From the NCBI RefSeq assembly GCF_019052805.1, contig NZ_JAHQRJ010000001.1, positions 3,720,001 through 3,784,000 on the forward strand: DNA of 64,000 nt. Direction: 5' to 3'. Made by a program: the position numbers and the translations under genes. The DNA comes from Noviherbaspirillum sp. L7-7A. Lineage in GTDB: Bacteria; Pseudomonadota; Gammaproteobacteria; Burkholderiales; Burkholderiaceae_D. Within the stretch, counting starts at the first letter, position 1, and each line of letters opens with the position of its first letter. Shown one piece after another: positions 20,062 through 30,579 of this stretch. The notes beneath the pieces were generated by a model. The model had not been told where the DNA came from, ran no database searches, and saw only the letters and a list, made by a program, of their open reading frames with translations.

Positions 20062-20594
20062 CGCTACTGCGTATGGGGCGGGCGCTCTGCTGCTGCCTGC
20101 TGCCTTCCATGCTGGCCGCATGCGGCGACGGGGGCATTGCCGAAGTCAGGCAATGGATGGATGAGACCCGCCGACAAACCCGGGTGGTGGTGCCGAAACT
20201 GGCCGAGCCGAAGAAGTTCATTCCCTTCACGTACGCCGGCAGAACCGCAACAGATCCCTACAGCCCGGCCAAGTTCATCAATGCGCTGCCGCCCGCCGGG
20301 ACGGGCGGTGGTTTCAAGCCGAACCTCGATCGCCGGCGCGAAGCGCTGGAATCCTACCCGCTGGACAACCTGAAAATGGTAGGCACGCTGCAGAAACAAG
20401 GAGCGAGTTTTGTGCTGGTACAGGCAGACCGTACCGTATTCCAGGCCAGGGTCGGCAATTACATCGGCCAGAACATGGGCCAGATCACCAGGATTACCGA
20501 CAGCGAAGTGGAACTGAAGGAAGTCGTACAGGACGCGTCCGGCGAATGGGTCGAGCGCACAGCCAAGCTGGAGCTGCAGGAGAGCAAAAAATGA
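20058..20594 (+). CDS. pilP: Type IV pilus lipoprotein PilP
   Basis: A 178-residue inner membrane lipoprotein with a signal peptide and lipobox LAAC (Cys near residue 22). A flexible linker leads to a C-terminal beta domain (about 95-170, LKMVGTLQKQGASFVLVQ onward) that binds the PilQ secretin. PilP bridges PilNO and PilQ. Its ATG overlaps the pilO stop and its stop overlaps the pilQ start (ATGA). Confidence 0.95.
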   Translation: MTLLRMGRALCCCLLPSMLAACGDGGIAEVRQWMDETRRQTRVVVPKLAEPKKFIPFTYAGRTATDPYSPAKFINALPPAGTGGGFKPNLDRRREALESYPLDNLKMVGTLQKQGASFVLVQADRTVFQARVGNYIGQNMGQITRITDSEVELKEVVQDASGEWVERTAKLELQESKK

Positions 20595-22678
20595 TCAATC
20601 AAAACTATCGTGCCCTTGTCCGTGGCTGTGTTGCGGTCTGTATCGCCGGCGCTTTCGGCATCAGCCACGCGCAGGAAAACACCATCGAGTCCATTGCGGC
20701 CAACCAGCAGGGTTCCAATGTGATCGTCAAGGTCGCAATGAAGAATCCGGTACAGAAGCCGCCCATCGGATTTTCAATCACGAGCCCGGCCCGGATTGCG
20801 CTGGATTTCGCCGGCACCAACAGCACGATCAAGACGCCCATGCAGGAAATCGGCGTGGGCGACGTACGCAGCGTCAATATCGTCCAGGCGGGAGACCGCT
20901 CCAGGCTGGTCTTCAACCTGAACCGGCCGTTGAATTATGCAACGGCGGTGGATGGCAATATCGTCACGGTCACCATCGACGGCTCGGGCGGCGTTGCACG
21001 CGCGGTCAACGCCGCCGGCGTGCCGGTGGTGCAGGCAGTGCCGGCCGCTGCGCCGGGCGCCGCCATTGCAGGCAAGCCGGCGATACGCGACATCGATTTT
21101 CGCCGTGGCGTGGCGGGCGAGGGCAGGATCGTGATCGATCTGCCAGCCAGCCAGGTCGGCGTGGACGTGCGGCAGCAAGGGCAGAAAATCGTCGTCGACC
21201 TGATGAAGGCCAGCCTGCCAGAGGTACTGCGGCGTCGCATGGATGTCGGCGACTTCGGCACGCCGGTGCAAACCGTGACGGCAACGGCCCAGGGCGAAAA
21301 TGTCCGGATGGTGATCGAGCCCAAGGGCTTGTGGGAACACAGCGCTTATCAAAGCGACTCCCAGCTGGTCGTCGAGGTGCGTCCGCTGAAGGAAGAGGCG
21401 AACAAGCTCAGCCAGGGCAATCAGGGATATCGCGGCGAGAAGCTGTCGCTCAATTTCCAGAATGTGGAAGTGCGTGCGGTGCTGCAGGTCATTGCCGATT
21501 TCACGGGCCTGAACATCATTACCAGCGACACCGTGGCCGGCAACCTGACATTGCGCCTGAAAGACGTGCCGTGGGACCAGGCGCTGGACATCGTGATGCA
21601 GGCCAAGGGCCTGGACATGCGCAAGAACGGCAATGTGCTGTGGATAGCGCCGAAGGATGAACTGCTGACCAAGGAAAAGCTGGAACTGGAACAGCGCTCG
21701 CAGATTGCTGAACTGGAGCCGCTGCGCACCGAGACCTTCCAGCTCAATTACCAGAAGGCTGAATCGTTCAAGGGCATCCTGGACAATGCCGGAGGTAGCG
21801 GCCGCACCATCCTGTCCAAGCGTGGCAGCGCCGTCATCGATCCAAGGACCAACCAGCTTTTCGTGACCGATATCGGCTCCAAGGTTGAAGAGATCCGCAA
21901 GCTGGTGCAAAAGACCGATATCGCCAGCCGGCAGGTGCTGATCGAGGCGCGCATCGTGGAAGCGAACGACACCTTCAGCCGCAATCTCGGTGCAAAGCTC
22001 GGTTTTGGCGTGCAGAACAACGCTGCCAACATTGGCGGCCAGCAGGGACTGACCACCAATGTGCCGACGCCCATACAGGGGAATTCAGTCAATCTGCCAG
22101 CAGCCGCCATCAATGGCGCCGCCGCAGGCTCCGTCGCACTGACGCTGTTCAACTCCGCGGCGACACGCTTCATCAGCCTGGAATTGTCCGCACTCGAGTC
22201 GGATGGCAAGGGCAAGGTCCTGTCCAGCCCGCGCGTCATCACCGCCGACCAACTCAAGGCCACCATAGAGCAGGGCACTGAGTTGCCTTATCAGACTGCT
22301 ACAAGCAGTGGCGCCACCGCGCTTTCGTTCCGCAAGGCAAACCTGAAGCTGGAAGTCATTCCGCAAATCACGCCTGACGGCAATGTGATTCTCGATGTCG
22401 ACGTCAACAAGGACAGCGTCGGACAGCAAACCACGAACGGCTTGGCGATCGATACCAAGCATGTCAAGACCCAGGTGTTAATCGAAAATGGCGGCACGGT
22501 CGTAATCGGCGGTATTTATATCCAGGAAGATCGCGATACAATCAACAAAGTACCGGTGCTTGGTGACATACCGGTCATGGGGAACCTGTTCAGGCAAACA
22601 GCACGCAAGGCCGACAAGACCGAATTGCTGATCTTTCTGACGCCCAAGGTTCTCAGCGATAAACTGGCCGTGAGGTAA
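20591..22678 (+). CDS. pilQ: Type IV pilus secretin PilQ
   Basis: A 695-residue outer membrane secretin through which the pilus exits. Order: signal peptide (1-28, cut near SHAQ), two AMIN domains that bind peptidoglycan (about 35-255), N-domains beginning at KLSLNFQNVEVRAVLQVIADFTGLN, and the secretin pore domain ending with VVIGGIYIQE and VPVLGDIPVMGNLFR. The start at ATG 20591 overlaps the pilP stop, which is preferred over upstream in-frame codons inside pilP. Followed after 48 bases by aroK-aroB. Confidence 0.96.
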   Translation: MINQNYRALVRGCVAVCIAGAFGISHAQENTIESIAANQQGSNVIVKVAMKNPVQKPPIGFSITSPARIALDFAGTNSTIKTPMQEIGVGDVRSVNIVQAGDRSRLVFNLNRPLNYATAVDGNIVTVTIDGSGGVARAVNAAGVPVVQAVPAAAPGAAIAGKPAIRDIDFRRGVAGEGRIVIDLPASQVGVDVRQQGQKIVVDLMKASLPEVLRRRMDVGDFGTPVQTVTATAQGENVRMVIEPKGLWEHSAYQSDSQLVVEVRPLKEEANKLSQGNQGYRGEKLSLNFQNVEVRAVLQVIADFTGLNIITSDTVAGNLTLRLKDVPWDQALDIVMQAKGLDMRKNGNVLWIAPKDELLTKEKLELEQRSQIAELEPLRTETFQLNYQKAESFKGILDNAGGSGRTILSKRGSAVIDPRTNQLFVTDIGSKVEEIRKLVQKTDIASRQVLIEARIVEANDTFSRNLGAKLGFGVQNNAANIGGQQGLTTNVPTPIQGNSVNLPAAAINGAAAGSVALTLFNSAATRFISLELSALESDGKGKVLSSPRVITADQLKATIEQGTELPYQTATSSGATALSFRKANLKLEVIPQITPDGNVILDVDVNKDSVGQQTTNGLAIDTKHVKTQVLIENGGTVVIGGIYIQEDRDTINKVPVLGDIPVMGNLFRQTARKADKTELLIFLTPKVLSDKLAVR

Positions 22679-22726
22679 AAGAGAATTGAATTTCCTGAAG
22701 GCAGTGTCCTGCACTGCACGAAGCCC

Positions 22727-24412
22727 GTGGTAATCCCGAAAGAGGGCACGGGCAACATCTTTCTGGTAGGACTGATGGGTTCCGGCAAGACGACAGTCGG
22801 CCGCGCGCTCGCAAAAAAACTCAATAAACGCTTCTTTGATTCCGACCACGAAATTGAAGCGCGTACCGGCGCGTCGATTCCGCTGATTTTTGAAATCGAA
22901 GGCGAAGCATCCTTCCGTCAGCGGGAAGCGGACATGATCCGCGACCTGACTGCCTGCGATGGCATCGTGCTGGCGACCGGCGGTGGCAGCATCCTCAATC
23001 CGCAAAGTCGCGAATACCTGAAGTCGCGCGGTCTGGTCATCTACCTGCGCGCCGGTGTCAACAGCATCCTGCAACGCACCGGACACGACAAGAATCGGCC
23101 GCTGCTGCAGACAGCCGATCCGCGTCGCCGCCTGGAAGAACTGACTATCCAGCGCGAACCCTATTACAGAGAAGTAGCTGACATCGTGATCGAGACCGGG
23201 CGCCCTAACGTACAATACCTGGTCCAATCCATTGTGGCGCAACTGGATAGTCTTGCAGCAAGACGCGAGCTTGCCAGTGCGCCTGTGTCCCGTACCGATG
23301 CCATGAACCAGGCTGTTTCCGCGACCGAAAGCGTTTCCCTGAATGTCGAACTGGGCGAGCGCAGTTATCCGATTGTGATCGGCCAGTCCCTGCTGGCCCA
23401 CAGCAGCGGTATCGTGGATGCCGTTGCCGGCAAGCGCGCTGCCGTTGTCACCAATACAGTTGTCGCTCCCATTTACCTTGAGGTGGTCGAACAGTCGCTG
23501 CTAGCCGCTGGCAAGCAGGTGACACGCATCGTCCTGCCGGATGGCGAAGAGCACAAGACCTGGGAAAACCTGCAGCGCATCTACGATGGCTTGCTGGCCG
23601 ACCAGTGCGACCGTAAGACCACCATCATCGCATTGGGCGGCGGCGTCATCGGCGACATGGCGGGCTTTGCGGCGGCAACCTATATGCGCGGCGTGCCTTT
23701 CGTGCAGGTGCCCACAACCCTGCTTGCCCAGGTGGATTCCTCGGTTGGCGGCAAGACGGGCATCAATCACCCGCTGGGCAAGAACATGATAGGGGCGTTC
23801 TACCAGCCCCAGGCCGTGATTGCCGACACGTCCACGCTCAACACGCTGCCCGCCAGGGAGCTGTCCGCCGGCCTTGCCGAAGTGATCAAGCATGGCGCAA
23901 TCATCGATGCGGCATTTTTTGACTGGATCGAAGCGCATATCGATGCCTTGCTGGCGCGTGACCCGGCTGCACTGGCCTATGCAATCAGGCGGTCTTGCGA
24001 GATCAAGGCGGACGTCGTGCGCCAGGACGAACGCGAAGGCGGGCTGCGCGCCATCCTGAATTTCGGACATACCTTCGGCCACGCGATCGAATCCGGCATG
24101 GGTTATGGCGAATGGCTGCATGGCGAGGCGGTGGGCTGTGGCATGGTGATGGCTGCAGACTTGTCCCATCGGCTGGGCTACATCGATGCCAGCGCGCGGG
24201 ACCGGGTCGCAGCACTGGTGCGGGCTGCAGGCTTGCCTGATGTCGCGCCTGACCTTGGCGCGGAGCGCTGGCTCGAGCTGATGCAGGTCGACAAGAAGAA
24301 TGAAGGCGGGCAGATTCGCTTCATTCTGCTCAAGCCACTCGGCAAGCCCATCATGACGACCGTGCCGCAGGAAGTGTTGCTGGAAACCCTGAAAGCCTGT
24401 ACCAGAAGCTGA
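22727..24412 (+). CDS. aroKB: Shikimate kinase / 3-dehydroquinate synthase in one open frame (AroK-AroB)
   Basis: One uninterrupted 561-codon frame covers two shikimate pathway enzymes. Residues 1-180 are shikimate kinase with P-loop GLMGSGKTT (15-23), the DSD Mg site (38-40) and the TGGGS loop. Residues about 193-561 are 3-dehydroquinate synthase with the NAD-binding [23 protein letters not shown] and HGEAVGCGM (zinc His) motifs. In most relatives these are two adjacent genes. Here no stop separates them, but ATG 23303 (residue 193, MNQAVSAT) could be an internal AroB start; its upstream sequence lacks a clear ribosome binding site, which favours a true fusion. The kinase start is GTG 22727, the only usual start codon in frame after pilQ. 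Confidence 0.9.
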   Translation: MVIPKEGTGNIFLVGLMGSGKTTVGRALAKKLNKRFFDSDHEIEARTGASIPLIFEIEGEASFRQREADMIRDLTACDGIVLATGGGSILNPQSREYLKSRGLVIYLRAGVNSILQRTGHDKNRPLLQTADPRRRLEELTIQREPYYREVADIVIETGRPNVQYLVQSIVAQLDSLAARRELASAPVSRTDAMNQAVSATESVSLNVELGERSYPIVIGQSLLAHSSGIVDAVAGKRAAVVTNTVVAPIYLEVVEQSLLAAGKQVTRIVLPDGEEHKTWENLQRIYDGLLADQCDRKTTIIALGGGVIGDMAGFAAATYMRGVPFVQVPTTLLAQVDSSVGGKTGINHPLGKNMIGAFYQPQAVIADTSTLNTLPARELSAGLAEVIKHGAIIDAAFFDWIEAHIDALLARDPAALAYAIRRSCEIKADVVRQDEREGGLRAILNFGHTFGHAIESGMGYGEWLHGEAVGCGMVMAADLSHRLGYIDASARDRVAALVRAAGLPDVAPDLGAERWLELMQVDKKNEGGQIRFILLKPLGKPIMTTVPQEVLLETLKACTRS

Positions 24413-24414
24413 TC

Positions 24415-25572
24415 ATGGACTTTGAAGCCTACCTCGCCCCATATGCTGCGACATCATCGCATTCCCAGGGGCGACGGTATGCTGAGCCTGCGAGCACATC
24501 GCGCACGGAATTCCAGCGTGACCGCGATCGCATCGTGCATTGCGGCGCCTTCCGGCGGCTGGAATACAAGACCCAGGTCTTCGTCAACCATGAGGGCGAC
24601 CTGTTCCGGACCCGGCTGACGCACAGCATCGAAGTCGCGCAGATTGCCCGCTCGATTGCGCGCAACCTGCGTTTGAATGAAGACCTGGTGGAGGCGATCT
24701 CGCTGGCGCACGACCTTGGTCACACGCCATTTGGCCATGCCGGCCAGGATGCATTGCATGTCTGCATGAAGGACTACGGCGGATTCGAGCACAATCTGCA
24801 AAGCCTGCGCGTGGTGGATATGCTCGAACAGCGTTATGGCGGTTTCGACGGGCTGAACCTGATGTTCGAAACGCGCGAGGGAATCCTGAAGCATTGCACT
24901 GCCGCGCATGCCGCGGAGCTTGGCGACATCGGCAAGCGGTTTCTGGAAAAGAAGCAGCCAACGCTGGAAGCGCAACTGGCCAACCTGGCCGACGAAATTG
25001 CCTACAACAACCATGATATCGATGACGGACTGCGCTCGGGCCTGTTGACGGTAGAACAACTGGAAACCATCGATTTCTTCGCTCGTCACAAGCGCGAGGC
25101 GGAAGCTGCGTTCCCAGGAATCGGTGGACGCCGCGCCATTAATGAAACGGTGCGCCGGATGATCAATGCATTGATCATCGATCTGATCGATACATCCAGG
25201 GAGCGCATACGCGCCAGCGGTGTGCAAAGCGTCGAGGAAGTCCGGATTGCCGGCCCCCTGATTGCCTTTTCAGAAAGCATGCGCAGCGAAGCGCTATTGC
25301 TCAAGCGCTTCCTCCGCAAGAACCTGTATCAGCATTACCAGGTCAACCGCATGACCAGCAAGGCGCGTCGCGTCGTGACGGAGCTGTTCAGCATCTTCAT
25401 GCAGGAACCGGCGCTTCTCCCGCCTTCCTATCAGCTTGCGCGCGATGCTGGCGTGGATGAAGCGCAGCACACTGCCTTGCAGGCACGCAGCGTCTCGGAT
25501 TACATAGCGGGCATGACCGACCGTTATGCAATGCGTGAACACAGGCGCCTGTTTGCCATCGAGGAAACCTGA
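24415..25572 (+). CDS. dgt: Deoxyguanosinetriphosphate triphosphohydrolase-like protein
   Basis: A 385-residue HD-domain enzyme of the dNTPase family, which cuts dNTPs to deoxynucleosides and triphosphate. The metal ligands are visible in [13 protein letters not shown] and [14 protein letters not shown], and the [14 protein letters not shown] segment supplies the last ligand. It is the short Dgt-like type found downstream of aroB in Betaproteobacteria. It starts two bases after the aroKB stop, so it belongs to the pil-aro operon. Confidence 0.93.
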   Translation: MDFEAYLAPYAATSSHSQGRRYAEPASTSRTEFQRDRDRIVHCGAFRRLEYKTQVFVNHEGDLFRTRLTHSIEVAQIARSIARNLRLNEDLVEAISLAHDLGHTPFGHAGQDALHVCMKDYGGFEHNLQSLRVVDMLEQRYGGFDGLNLMFETREGILKHCTAAHAAELGDIGKRFLEKKQPTLEAQLANLADEIAYNNHDIDDGLRSGLLTVEQLETIDFFARHKREAEAAFPGIGGRRAINETVRRMINALIIDLIDTSRERIRASGVQSVEEVRIAGPLIAFSESMRSEALLLKRFLRKNLYQHYQVNRMTSKARRVVTELFSIFMQEPALLPPSYQLARDAGVDEAQHTALQARSVSDYIAGMTDRYAMREHRRLFAIEET

Positions 25573-25574
25573 AG

Positions 25575-25598
25575 CCGCCGTGCGCGATGGCACGGCGG
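25575..25598. terminator. Hairpin between convergent genes, probably terminator-like
   Basis: A perfect 9-base stem (CCGCCGTGC / GCACGGCGG, loop GCGATG) lies between the convergent dgt and hydratase genes. There is no T-run on either side, so its role as an intrinsic terminator is uncertain. Confidence 0.4.
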
Positions 25599-25611
25599 GC
25601 AAGTAATTCAA

Positions 25612-26754
25612 TCAGGCTAGATCGCGTAGCGGATGGGCGTAATCAGGCCAGGCCTCCACGAAATAGGCGCTGACCTGCTCGGCGCTGACTTCCGCCACAT
25701 TGGCTGGCATCCAGCGCGGCGCATTGTCCTTTTCAATCACCCGCGCCCGTATGCCTTCCAGCACTTCGGTGCCTTCGAACGAGCGTCGGATCATCACGCG
25801 TTCCATGCGCAGGCAATCGGCCACTGACAGCGTGGCACCGCGTCGCAACTGCTCCAGCGTCACGCACAGCAGCAAAGGAGAACCGCGATGCATCGCGCTC
25901 AATGACTTGTCTGCAAAGTCACTGTTATCGCCCGCAAGCGAAGTCATGATGGCGGCGATGCTGTCATGCGCGAAGTGACGGTCGATTTCCGCCCGCTGCC
26001 GGGCCAGCATGCTGTTCTCGGGATCGGCTTCGGAACGATAGGGCGCTGCAAAGCGGCTTATTCTTTCCGTAATCTGCTTGCCGCTTGCCATTGGCTCCGT
26101 CTCAAGCATGGTCAGCAGTTCCGGCAGTGCGGCCGAGGGAAGAAAGAGATCGGCCAGTCCGGCGTAGAGCGCATCGGCGGCGGCGATGGTTTGTCCAGTC
26201 AGCCCCAGCCACACGCCCAGCTTGCCTGGCAGACGGGAAAGGAAATAGCCGCCGCCTACATCCGGGAACAGACCGATATGCACTTCAGGCATCGCCATCG
26301 CGGTCTTGTCAGTCACGATGCGTAACTGGCTCTGTGCGCTACCTTGCGATATTCCCATGCCGCCGCCCATGACAATCCCGTCCATCAGCGCAATGTATGG
26401 CTTGCTGTAATGATGAATCAGGTGATTCAGTGCGTATTCTTCGGTGAAGAAATCTTCCAGCAATGCGCTGCCGCCAGCGGGACCCGCCGTGCCGACTTCA
26501 TGAAAGAACCGGATGTCGCCACCCGCACAGAAAGCCCGTTGGCTGCTTGATCGTATGACGACTGCGAAGACATCCTCGTTGGCTTGCCATTCACGCAGAA
26601 GCGCAGTGAGCGCTCTTATCATGTCCAGCGATAAGGCATTCAATGCCTTGGCCCGATCAAGGGTCATGAAACCGATATGGTTTCTTATTGTGCCGGTAAG
26701 GTGTCCGCTCATATTGGCCTGGTCAAAAGCGCCTGACAAAAATGCCTTTGCCAT
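25612..26754 (-). CDS. Enoyl-CoA hydratase/isomerase family, 3-hydroxyisobutyryl-CoA hydrolase type
   Basis: A 380-residue crotonase-fold protein. The oxyanion-hole segments are FCAGGDIRFFHE and MDGIVMGGGMGISQG; MPEVHIGLFPDVGGGYFLSR carries the Glu and Asp typical of 3-hydroxyisobutyryl-CoA hydrolases, and the length (longer than simple hydratases) fits that subgroup, which acts in valine breakdown. No other valine pathway genes are beside it. The start is uncertain: ATG 26754 or ATG 26712 (MSGHLTGT). It is convergent with dgt. Confidence 0.85.
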   Translation of the reverse strand: MAKAFLSGAFDQANMSGHLTGTIRNHIGFMTLDRAKALNALSLDMIRALTALLREWQANEDVFAVVIRSSSQRAFCAGGDIRFFHEVGTAGPAGGSALLEDFFTEEYALNHLIHHYSKPYIALMDGIVMGGGMGISQGSAQSQLRIVTDKTAMAMPEVHIGLFPDVGGGYFLSRLPGKLGVWLGLTGQTIAAADALYAGLADLFLPSAALPELLTMLETEPMASGKQITERISRFAAPYRSEADPENSMLARQRAEIDRHFAHDSIAAIMTSLAGDNSDFADKSLSAMHRGSPLLLCVTLEQLRRGATLSVADCLRMERVMIRRSFEGTEVLEGIRARVIEKDNAPRWMPANVAEVSAEQVSAYFVEAWPDYAHPLRDLA

Positions 26755-26910
26755 CCTTAAAGCCAGACCACCTGTGCCGGCCGTCTCCAGGAAATTCCCT
26801 TGTGCTTCGTTGTCAGGCGCGTTAATGAAGGTGCATAGTTTAGCAACATTCAGGAAACGCAGCCTGATGTGAACCGGCCTCCGAGCGTGCGGATACCGGT
26901 CTGCAGAAAT

Positions 26911-27144
26911 TTAATGTGCTGCGCTTGCCTTGGCCAGAACCACAGTCCAGCGATTGAACAGCAGCATTTGCAGGTGGCCGGGATCATCGCCAGGGCGGCA
27001 ATCAATGATGGGATTGACGCTGTATTGATTTTTCCGCACTTCGCGGCGGATCCGCATTTCTCGGCGGCCTACGCGCAGCATGAAGCCGGCTGGTGCCTGA
27101 TCGAGGTAAAGGGGATTGCTTGCGGTAGTATTGAATTGCGCCAT
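26911..27144 (-). CDS. Small protein of unknown function behind a LexA-type box
   Basis: A 77-residue basic protein I do not recognise. It has no signal peptide or membrane segment; the middle is Arg-rich (LRVGRREMRIRREVRKN). The ATG at 27144 has a good ribosome binding site (CTGGAGAAG, about eight bases upstream). A near-perfect SOS box lies 52 bases upstream of the start, which suggests LexA control and a role in the DNA damage response. It stands alone between hpf and the hydratase gene, on the same strand as both. Function cannot be told; a small SOS-induced regulator or inhibitor is one possibility. Confidence 0.6.
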   Translation of the reverse strand: MAQFNTTASNPLYLDQAPAGFMLRVGRREMRIRREVRKNQYSVNPIIDCRPGDDPGHLQMLLFNRWTVVLAKASAAH

Positions 27145-27195
27145 GACGTCTTCTCCAGGGCAGAAACGTTGAACATGGCGTTAATGTATCACAAG

Positions 27196-27215
27196 TACTG
27201 TATGTATAAACAGTA
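27196..27215. promoter_or_regulatory. Candidate LexA binding site (SOS box)
   Basis: TACTGTATGTATAAACAGTA fits the CTGT-N8-ACAG LexA motif of E. coli and most Betaproteobacteria and is an almost perfect palindrome with an AT-rich core. It is 52 bases upstream of the 77-residue gene on the minus strand, where it would overlap the promoter. Hpf lies on the other side but reads away from it, so only the small gene can be its target. Confidence 0.75.
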
Positions 27216-27293
27216 TTTTCGAACTGTGGTTTTTTATGCAAGGCGCTTGGAGCGCCCTGCGTTCATGCATTTTACGGGAATGCGCTGTGTGGC

Positions 27294-27662
27294 TCAGGCA
27301 GCCGGTGCCGCCGCGGTGCCGTCACTATCTTCCTCGATCATGCGCTTGATGCCGGCATGCTGATGGTCCTGGATCCTGGTCTTGTATTTCAAGACCTGGC
27401 GATCGAGCTTGTCGATCAGCGTATCAATGGCGGCGTACAGGTCCTGCGCAATGCTGGCCACATGCACATCCTTGCCCCGTAGCCTCAGGGTGATCTCGGC
27501 GCGCTGGCGCCTTTCTTTCTCAGGGAGATTATCAACGGCCAAGATGACCGCTATATCAATGACATGGTCGAAATGGCGCTTGATCCGCTCAAGCTTGCCT
27601 TGCACGTATTCACGAATTGCGGGAGTCACTTCGAGATGATGTCCACTGATGGTGAGATTCAT
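27294..27662 (-). CDS. hpf: Ribosome hibernation promoting factor HPF (short type)
   Basis: A 122-residue protein that binds the decoding centre and promotes 70S dimer formation in stationary phase. The start [32 protein letters not shown] is typical, and the length matches short HPF rather than long HPF. It directly follows rpoN with a 75-base gap, the conserved proteobacterial order rpoN-hpf, and is probably read through from that operon. Confidence 0.95.
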   Translation of the reverse strand: MNLTISGHHLEVTPAIREYVQGKLERIKRHFDHVIDIAVILAVDNLPEKERRQRAEITLRLRGKDVHVASIAQDLYAAIDTLIDKLDRQVLKYKTRIQDHQHAGIKRMIEEDSDGTAAAPAA

Positions 27663-27737
27663 ACTACGCTCCTGTGAAAGGCCGGCAGAGGTTTCACTGA
27701 AGATGAAACATGTCAGCGAGTTACATGCTGCAAAAAA

Positions 27738-29222
27738 CTACAAGGACTTGCGCAGGTTGACTGGAGGGATCTTCAGGGCTTCCCGATATTTTGCGACGGT
27801 ACGGCGTGCCACGACCATACCCTGTTCCGCCAGCATTTCTGCGATGCGACTATCGGAAAATGGATTCTTCGGGTCTTCGGCTCCTATGAGTTGTTTGATC
27901 AACGCCCGGATTGCAGTCGATGAGGCTTCGCCGCCTGCATCGGTTGCAACATGGCTGCCAAAGAAGTACTTCAACTCGAACATGCCATGCGGCGTGAGCA
28001 TGTATTTCTGTGTTGTCACACGCGAGATGGTGCTTTCGTGTAAACCCAGTGTATCAGCTATTTCTCGTAACACAAGAGGTCGCATTGCCACGGCGCCATG
28101 AGAGAAAAAATTGCGCTGGCGGTCCACAATCGCCTGGGCCACGCGCAGGATGGTATCGAAACGCTGGCGCATGTTCTTGATCAGCCATTTCGCTTCCTGC
28201 AGCTGTGAACTCATCGAGCCTTCGCCCTTGCTCTGCTTGAGGATGTTGGCATACAGCGCATTGACGCGCAGGCGCGGCATCACCTCGTGATTCAGTGTCA
28301 CCTGCCAGCCGTTCTTGCCGCGCTTGACGATCACGTCGGGCACGACATAGTCGGATGCGTCGCTGGCGAACATGGCCCCAGGATGCGGATTGCATTGCCG
28401 GATCACTACCTGGGCCTCGCGCAGGTCCTCCTCGTCGCAGTCCAGGGATTTTTTCAACTTGTTGAAGTCGCGCTGGGCAAACAGCTGCAAGTGCTTCTCG
28501 ACGATCTGCAGCGCGGTGCGGCGCGTCACCATGGGAACGCGGGGCATGCGCCTGATCTGCAGCGCCAGGCATTCCGACGCGTCGCGCGCGCCGACGCCGG
28601 GCGGGTCGAAGCTTTGCAAGAGCTTCAGCGCCATCGACAGCTCCTCGATCTCGACTTCCAGTTCCTCCGGCAGTCGCGCGTGGATCTCCTCCAGCGGCTC
28701 GGTCAGATAACCGTTGTCATCCAGCGCATCGATGACCAGTTCAACCAGTGCGCGGTCGCGCGGATTCTGGACGGTCACGCGCATCTGTTCCAGCAGATGC
28801 TCGCGCAGGGTCAGCTCATGCGCTTCCATCTGGGGACGGGCGTCGTCGTCTTCCGGCGCCTTGGACGTCCGCGCAACGTCGTCGAAACTCCAGTCGGCAT
28901 CGGCGCCGCTATCGCTGCTTTCGCCGCCGCCTTCGCCGGCCTCGAAGCCGCCTTCGCCTTCCGCGGAAGGGGCGGCATCGGAAGCGGGTGCGTCGCTGCT
29001 TGGCGTGGAGGTGGGTGCGCTGCTGACGGAGCCGTCGGCCAGCAGCCTGATCGAATGGTCAAGCGGATCATCCAGACGTTCAAGCAGCGGATTCTCCGAC
29101 AGGATCTGTTCCAGTTCCTGATGCAGTTCCAGCGTTGAGAGCTGCAGCAGCCGGATCGACTGCTGCAGTTGCGGCGTCAGCGCAAGATGCTGGGATACGC
29201 GGAGTTGAAGTGTCTGTTTCAT
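27738..29222 (-). CDS. rpoN: RNA polymerase sigma-54 factor
   Basis: A 494-residue alternative sigma factor. Region I is Gln/Leu-rich ([23 protein letters not shown]), region II is acidic (about 60-115), the core-binding and HTH regions follow, and the RpoN box [10 protein letters not shown] sits at 472-481. It recognises -24/-12 promoters with activator ATPases such as PilR or NtrC. A matching promoter is seen in front of pilA in this window. It is 12 bases downstream of lptB in the kds-lpt-rpoN operon. Confidence 0.97.
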   Translation of the reverse strand: MKQTLQLRVSQHLALTPQLQQSIRLLQLSTLELHQELEQILSENPLLERLDDPLDHSIRLLADGSVSSAPTSTPSSDAPASDAAPSAEGEGGFEAGEGGGESSDSGADADWSFDDVARTSKAPEDDDARPQMEAHELTLREHLLEQMRVTVQNPRDRALVELVIDALDDNGYLTEPLEEIHARLPEELEVEIEELSMALKLLQSFDPPGVGARDASECLALQIRRMPRVPMVTRRTALQIVEKHLQLFAQRDFNKLKKSLDCDEEDLREAQVVIRQCNPHPGAMFASDASDYVVPDVIVKRGKNGWQVTLNHEVMPRLRVNALYANILKQSKGEGSMSSQLQEAKWLIKNMRQRFDTILRVAQAIVDRQRNFFSHGAVAMRPLVLREIADTLGLHESTISRVTTQKYMLTPHGMFELKYFFGSHVATDAGGEASSTAIRALIKQLIGAEDPKNPFSDSRIAEMLAEQGMVVARRTVAKYREALKIPPVNLRKSL

Positions 29223-29234
29223 TTGTGCCTTTTC

Positions 29235-29978
29235 TTACATCCGGAAGTGCTCGCCGAGATAGACGCGGCGCACCGACTCGTCGGCAATGATGTCGTCCGG
29301 GCGGCCGCTGGCCAGCACCACGCCCTGATTGATGATGTAGGCATGGTCGCAAATGCCCAGCGTCTCGCGGACATTGTGGTCCGTTATAAGCACGCCGATA
29401 TTGCGCTCCTTGAGGAAACGCACGATGCGCTGGATTTCGATGACGGCGATCGGATCGACGCCGGCAAAGGGCTCGTCCAGAAGGATGAAGCGCGGGCTGG
29501 TGGCCAGGGCGCGCGCGATTTCTACACGCCTGCGTTCACCGCCGGACAGCGACATCGCCTGGTTGTCACGCAGCTTTTCGATCTGCAGTTCGGAGAGCAG
29601 GGCATTGAGCCGGTTCGCGATCTGCTCCTTCGACAGCGGCTTGCCCTCGTAGCGCTGCAGCTCCAGCACCGCGCGGATGTTTTCCTCGACGGTGAGCTTG
29701 CGAAATACCGAGGCTTCCTGCGGCAGGTAGGACAGGCCCAGCACAGCGCGGCGGTGGATAGGCAGGCGCGAGATGTCGACGCCGTCCACGTCGATGGTGC
29801 CGGCGTCGGAGGGCACCAGGCCGACGATCATGTAGAACGACGTGGTCTTGCCGGCGCCATTCGGGCCGAGCAGTCCCACCACCTGGCCGCTTTCGACATG
29901 CAGGGAGACGTCGCGCACCACCTGGCGCGCGCCATAACTCTTCTGCAGGCCCTGCACGTTGAGGATGCTGTTTTCCAT
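29235..29978 (-). CDS. lptB: LPS export ABC transporter ATP-binding protein LptB
   Basis: A 247-residue ATPase that powers LPS extraction from the inner membrane with LptFG. Walker [10 protein letters not shown], signature LSGGERRR, Walker [13 protein letters not shown] and the H-loop TDHNVRETL are all present. It is encoded between lptA and rpoN, with a one-base gap to lptA, as in most proteobacteria. Confidence 0.97.
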   Translation of the reverse strand: MENSILNVQGLQKSYGARQVVRDVSLHVESGQVVGLLGPNGAGKTTSFYMIVGLVPSDAGTIDVDGVDISRLPIHRRAVLGLSYLPQEASVFRKLTVEENIRAVLELQRYEGKPLSKEQIANRLNALLSELQIEKLRDNQAMSLSGGERRRVEIARALATSPRFILLDEPFAGVDPIAVIEIQRIVRFLKERNIGVLITDHNVRETLGICDHAYIINQGVVLASGRPDDIIADESVRRVYLGEHFRM

Positions 29979-29979
29979 C

Positions 29980-30537
29980 TCAAGGCGCCCTGGTGTCGTT
30001 GCGTGGCTGGATGATGGCCTTGATGCGGCCGGCGCCGGCCTTGCTGTTGCTGCTGGGCGTGTTGTTGACCGAGTAGAACTCCTGCTTGCTGTCGTAGGAA
30101 ATGAATTCGCCTTCGACCTCGTCGGTCGGACTGGCGCCTTCCAGCAGGCGAATCCTGGCGCTGACGTAGAACTTCGCGACCTCGGTCTTGGTGTCGTACT
30201 CGATGCGGTCGGCGGCTTCGCCTTCTATCCAGAGATTGGGGCCGCCATCGCGTTTCTGCCGGAAGGTGGCCTTCTCGCCGCGCTTGGCGTAGACCGTGGC
30301 GTACTGGTAGCCGGCCGGGTCCTGGGTGACGACCATGCGGTCGGCCTTCAGGATCAGGGTGCCGCGCGTGAGCACGACATTGCCGGTAAAGGTGTTGATC
30401 TGCTTGACGTCGTCGTAGGCCATCTGGTTGGCCTCGATGTTGGTGGGCTTGGTCATGTCGGCCTTTTCAGCCAGCGAGCTGCCTGCCGCGGCCATGCCTA
30501 TCAGCAGAATGAACCATGCGTGGAGTTGTTTCATCAC
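29980..30537 (-). CDS. lptA: LPS periplasmic bridge protein LptA
   Basis: A 185-residue periplasmic protein with a signal peptide (about 1-22) and an OstA-type beta-jellyroll starting at [19 protein letters not shown]. LptA oligomers link LptC and LptD and carry LPS across the periplasm. It lies between lptC and lptB. Length is normal. Confidence 0.95.
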   Translation of the reverse strand: MMKQLHAWFILLIGMAAAGSSLAEKADMTKPTNIEANQMAYDDVKQINTFTGNVVLTRGTLILKADRMVVTQDPAGYQYATVYAKRGEKATFRQKRDGGPNLWIEGEAADRIEYDTKTEVAKFYVSARIRLLEGASPTDEVEGEFISYDSKQEFYSVNNTPSSNSKAGAGRIKAIIQPRNDTRAP

Positions 30538-30579
30538 TCTTCTCTAAGGTAATGCGTTGTTGATTTTCCAGTCGCGCTT

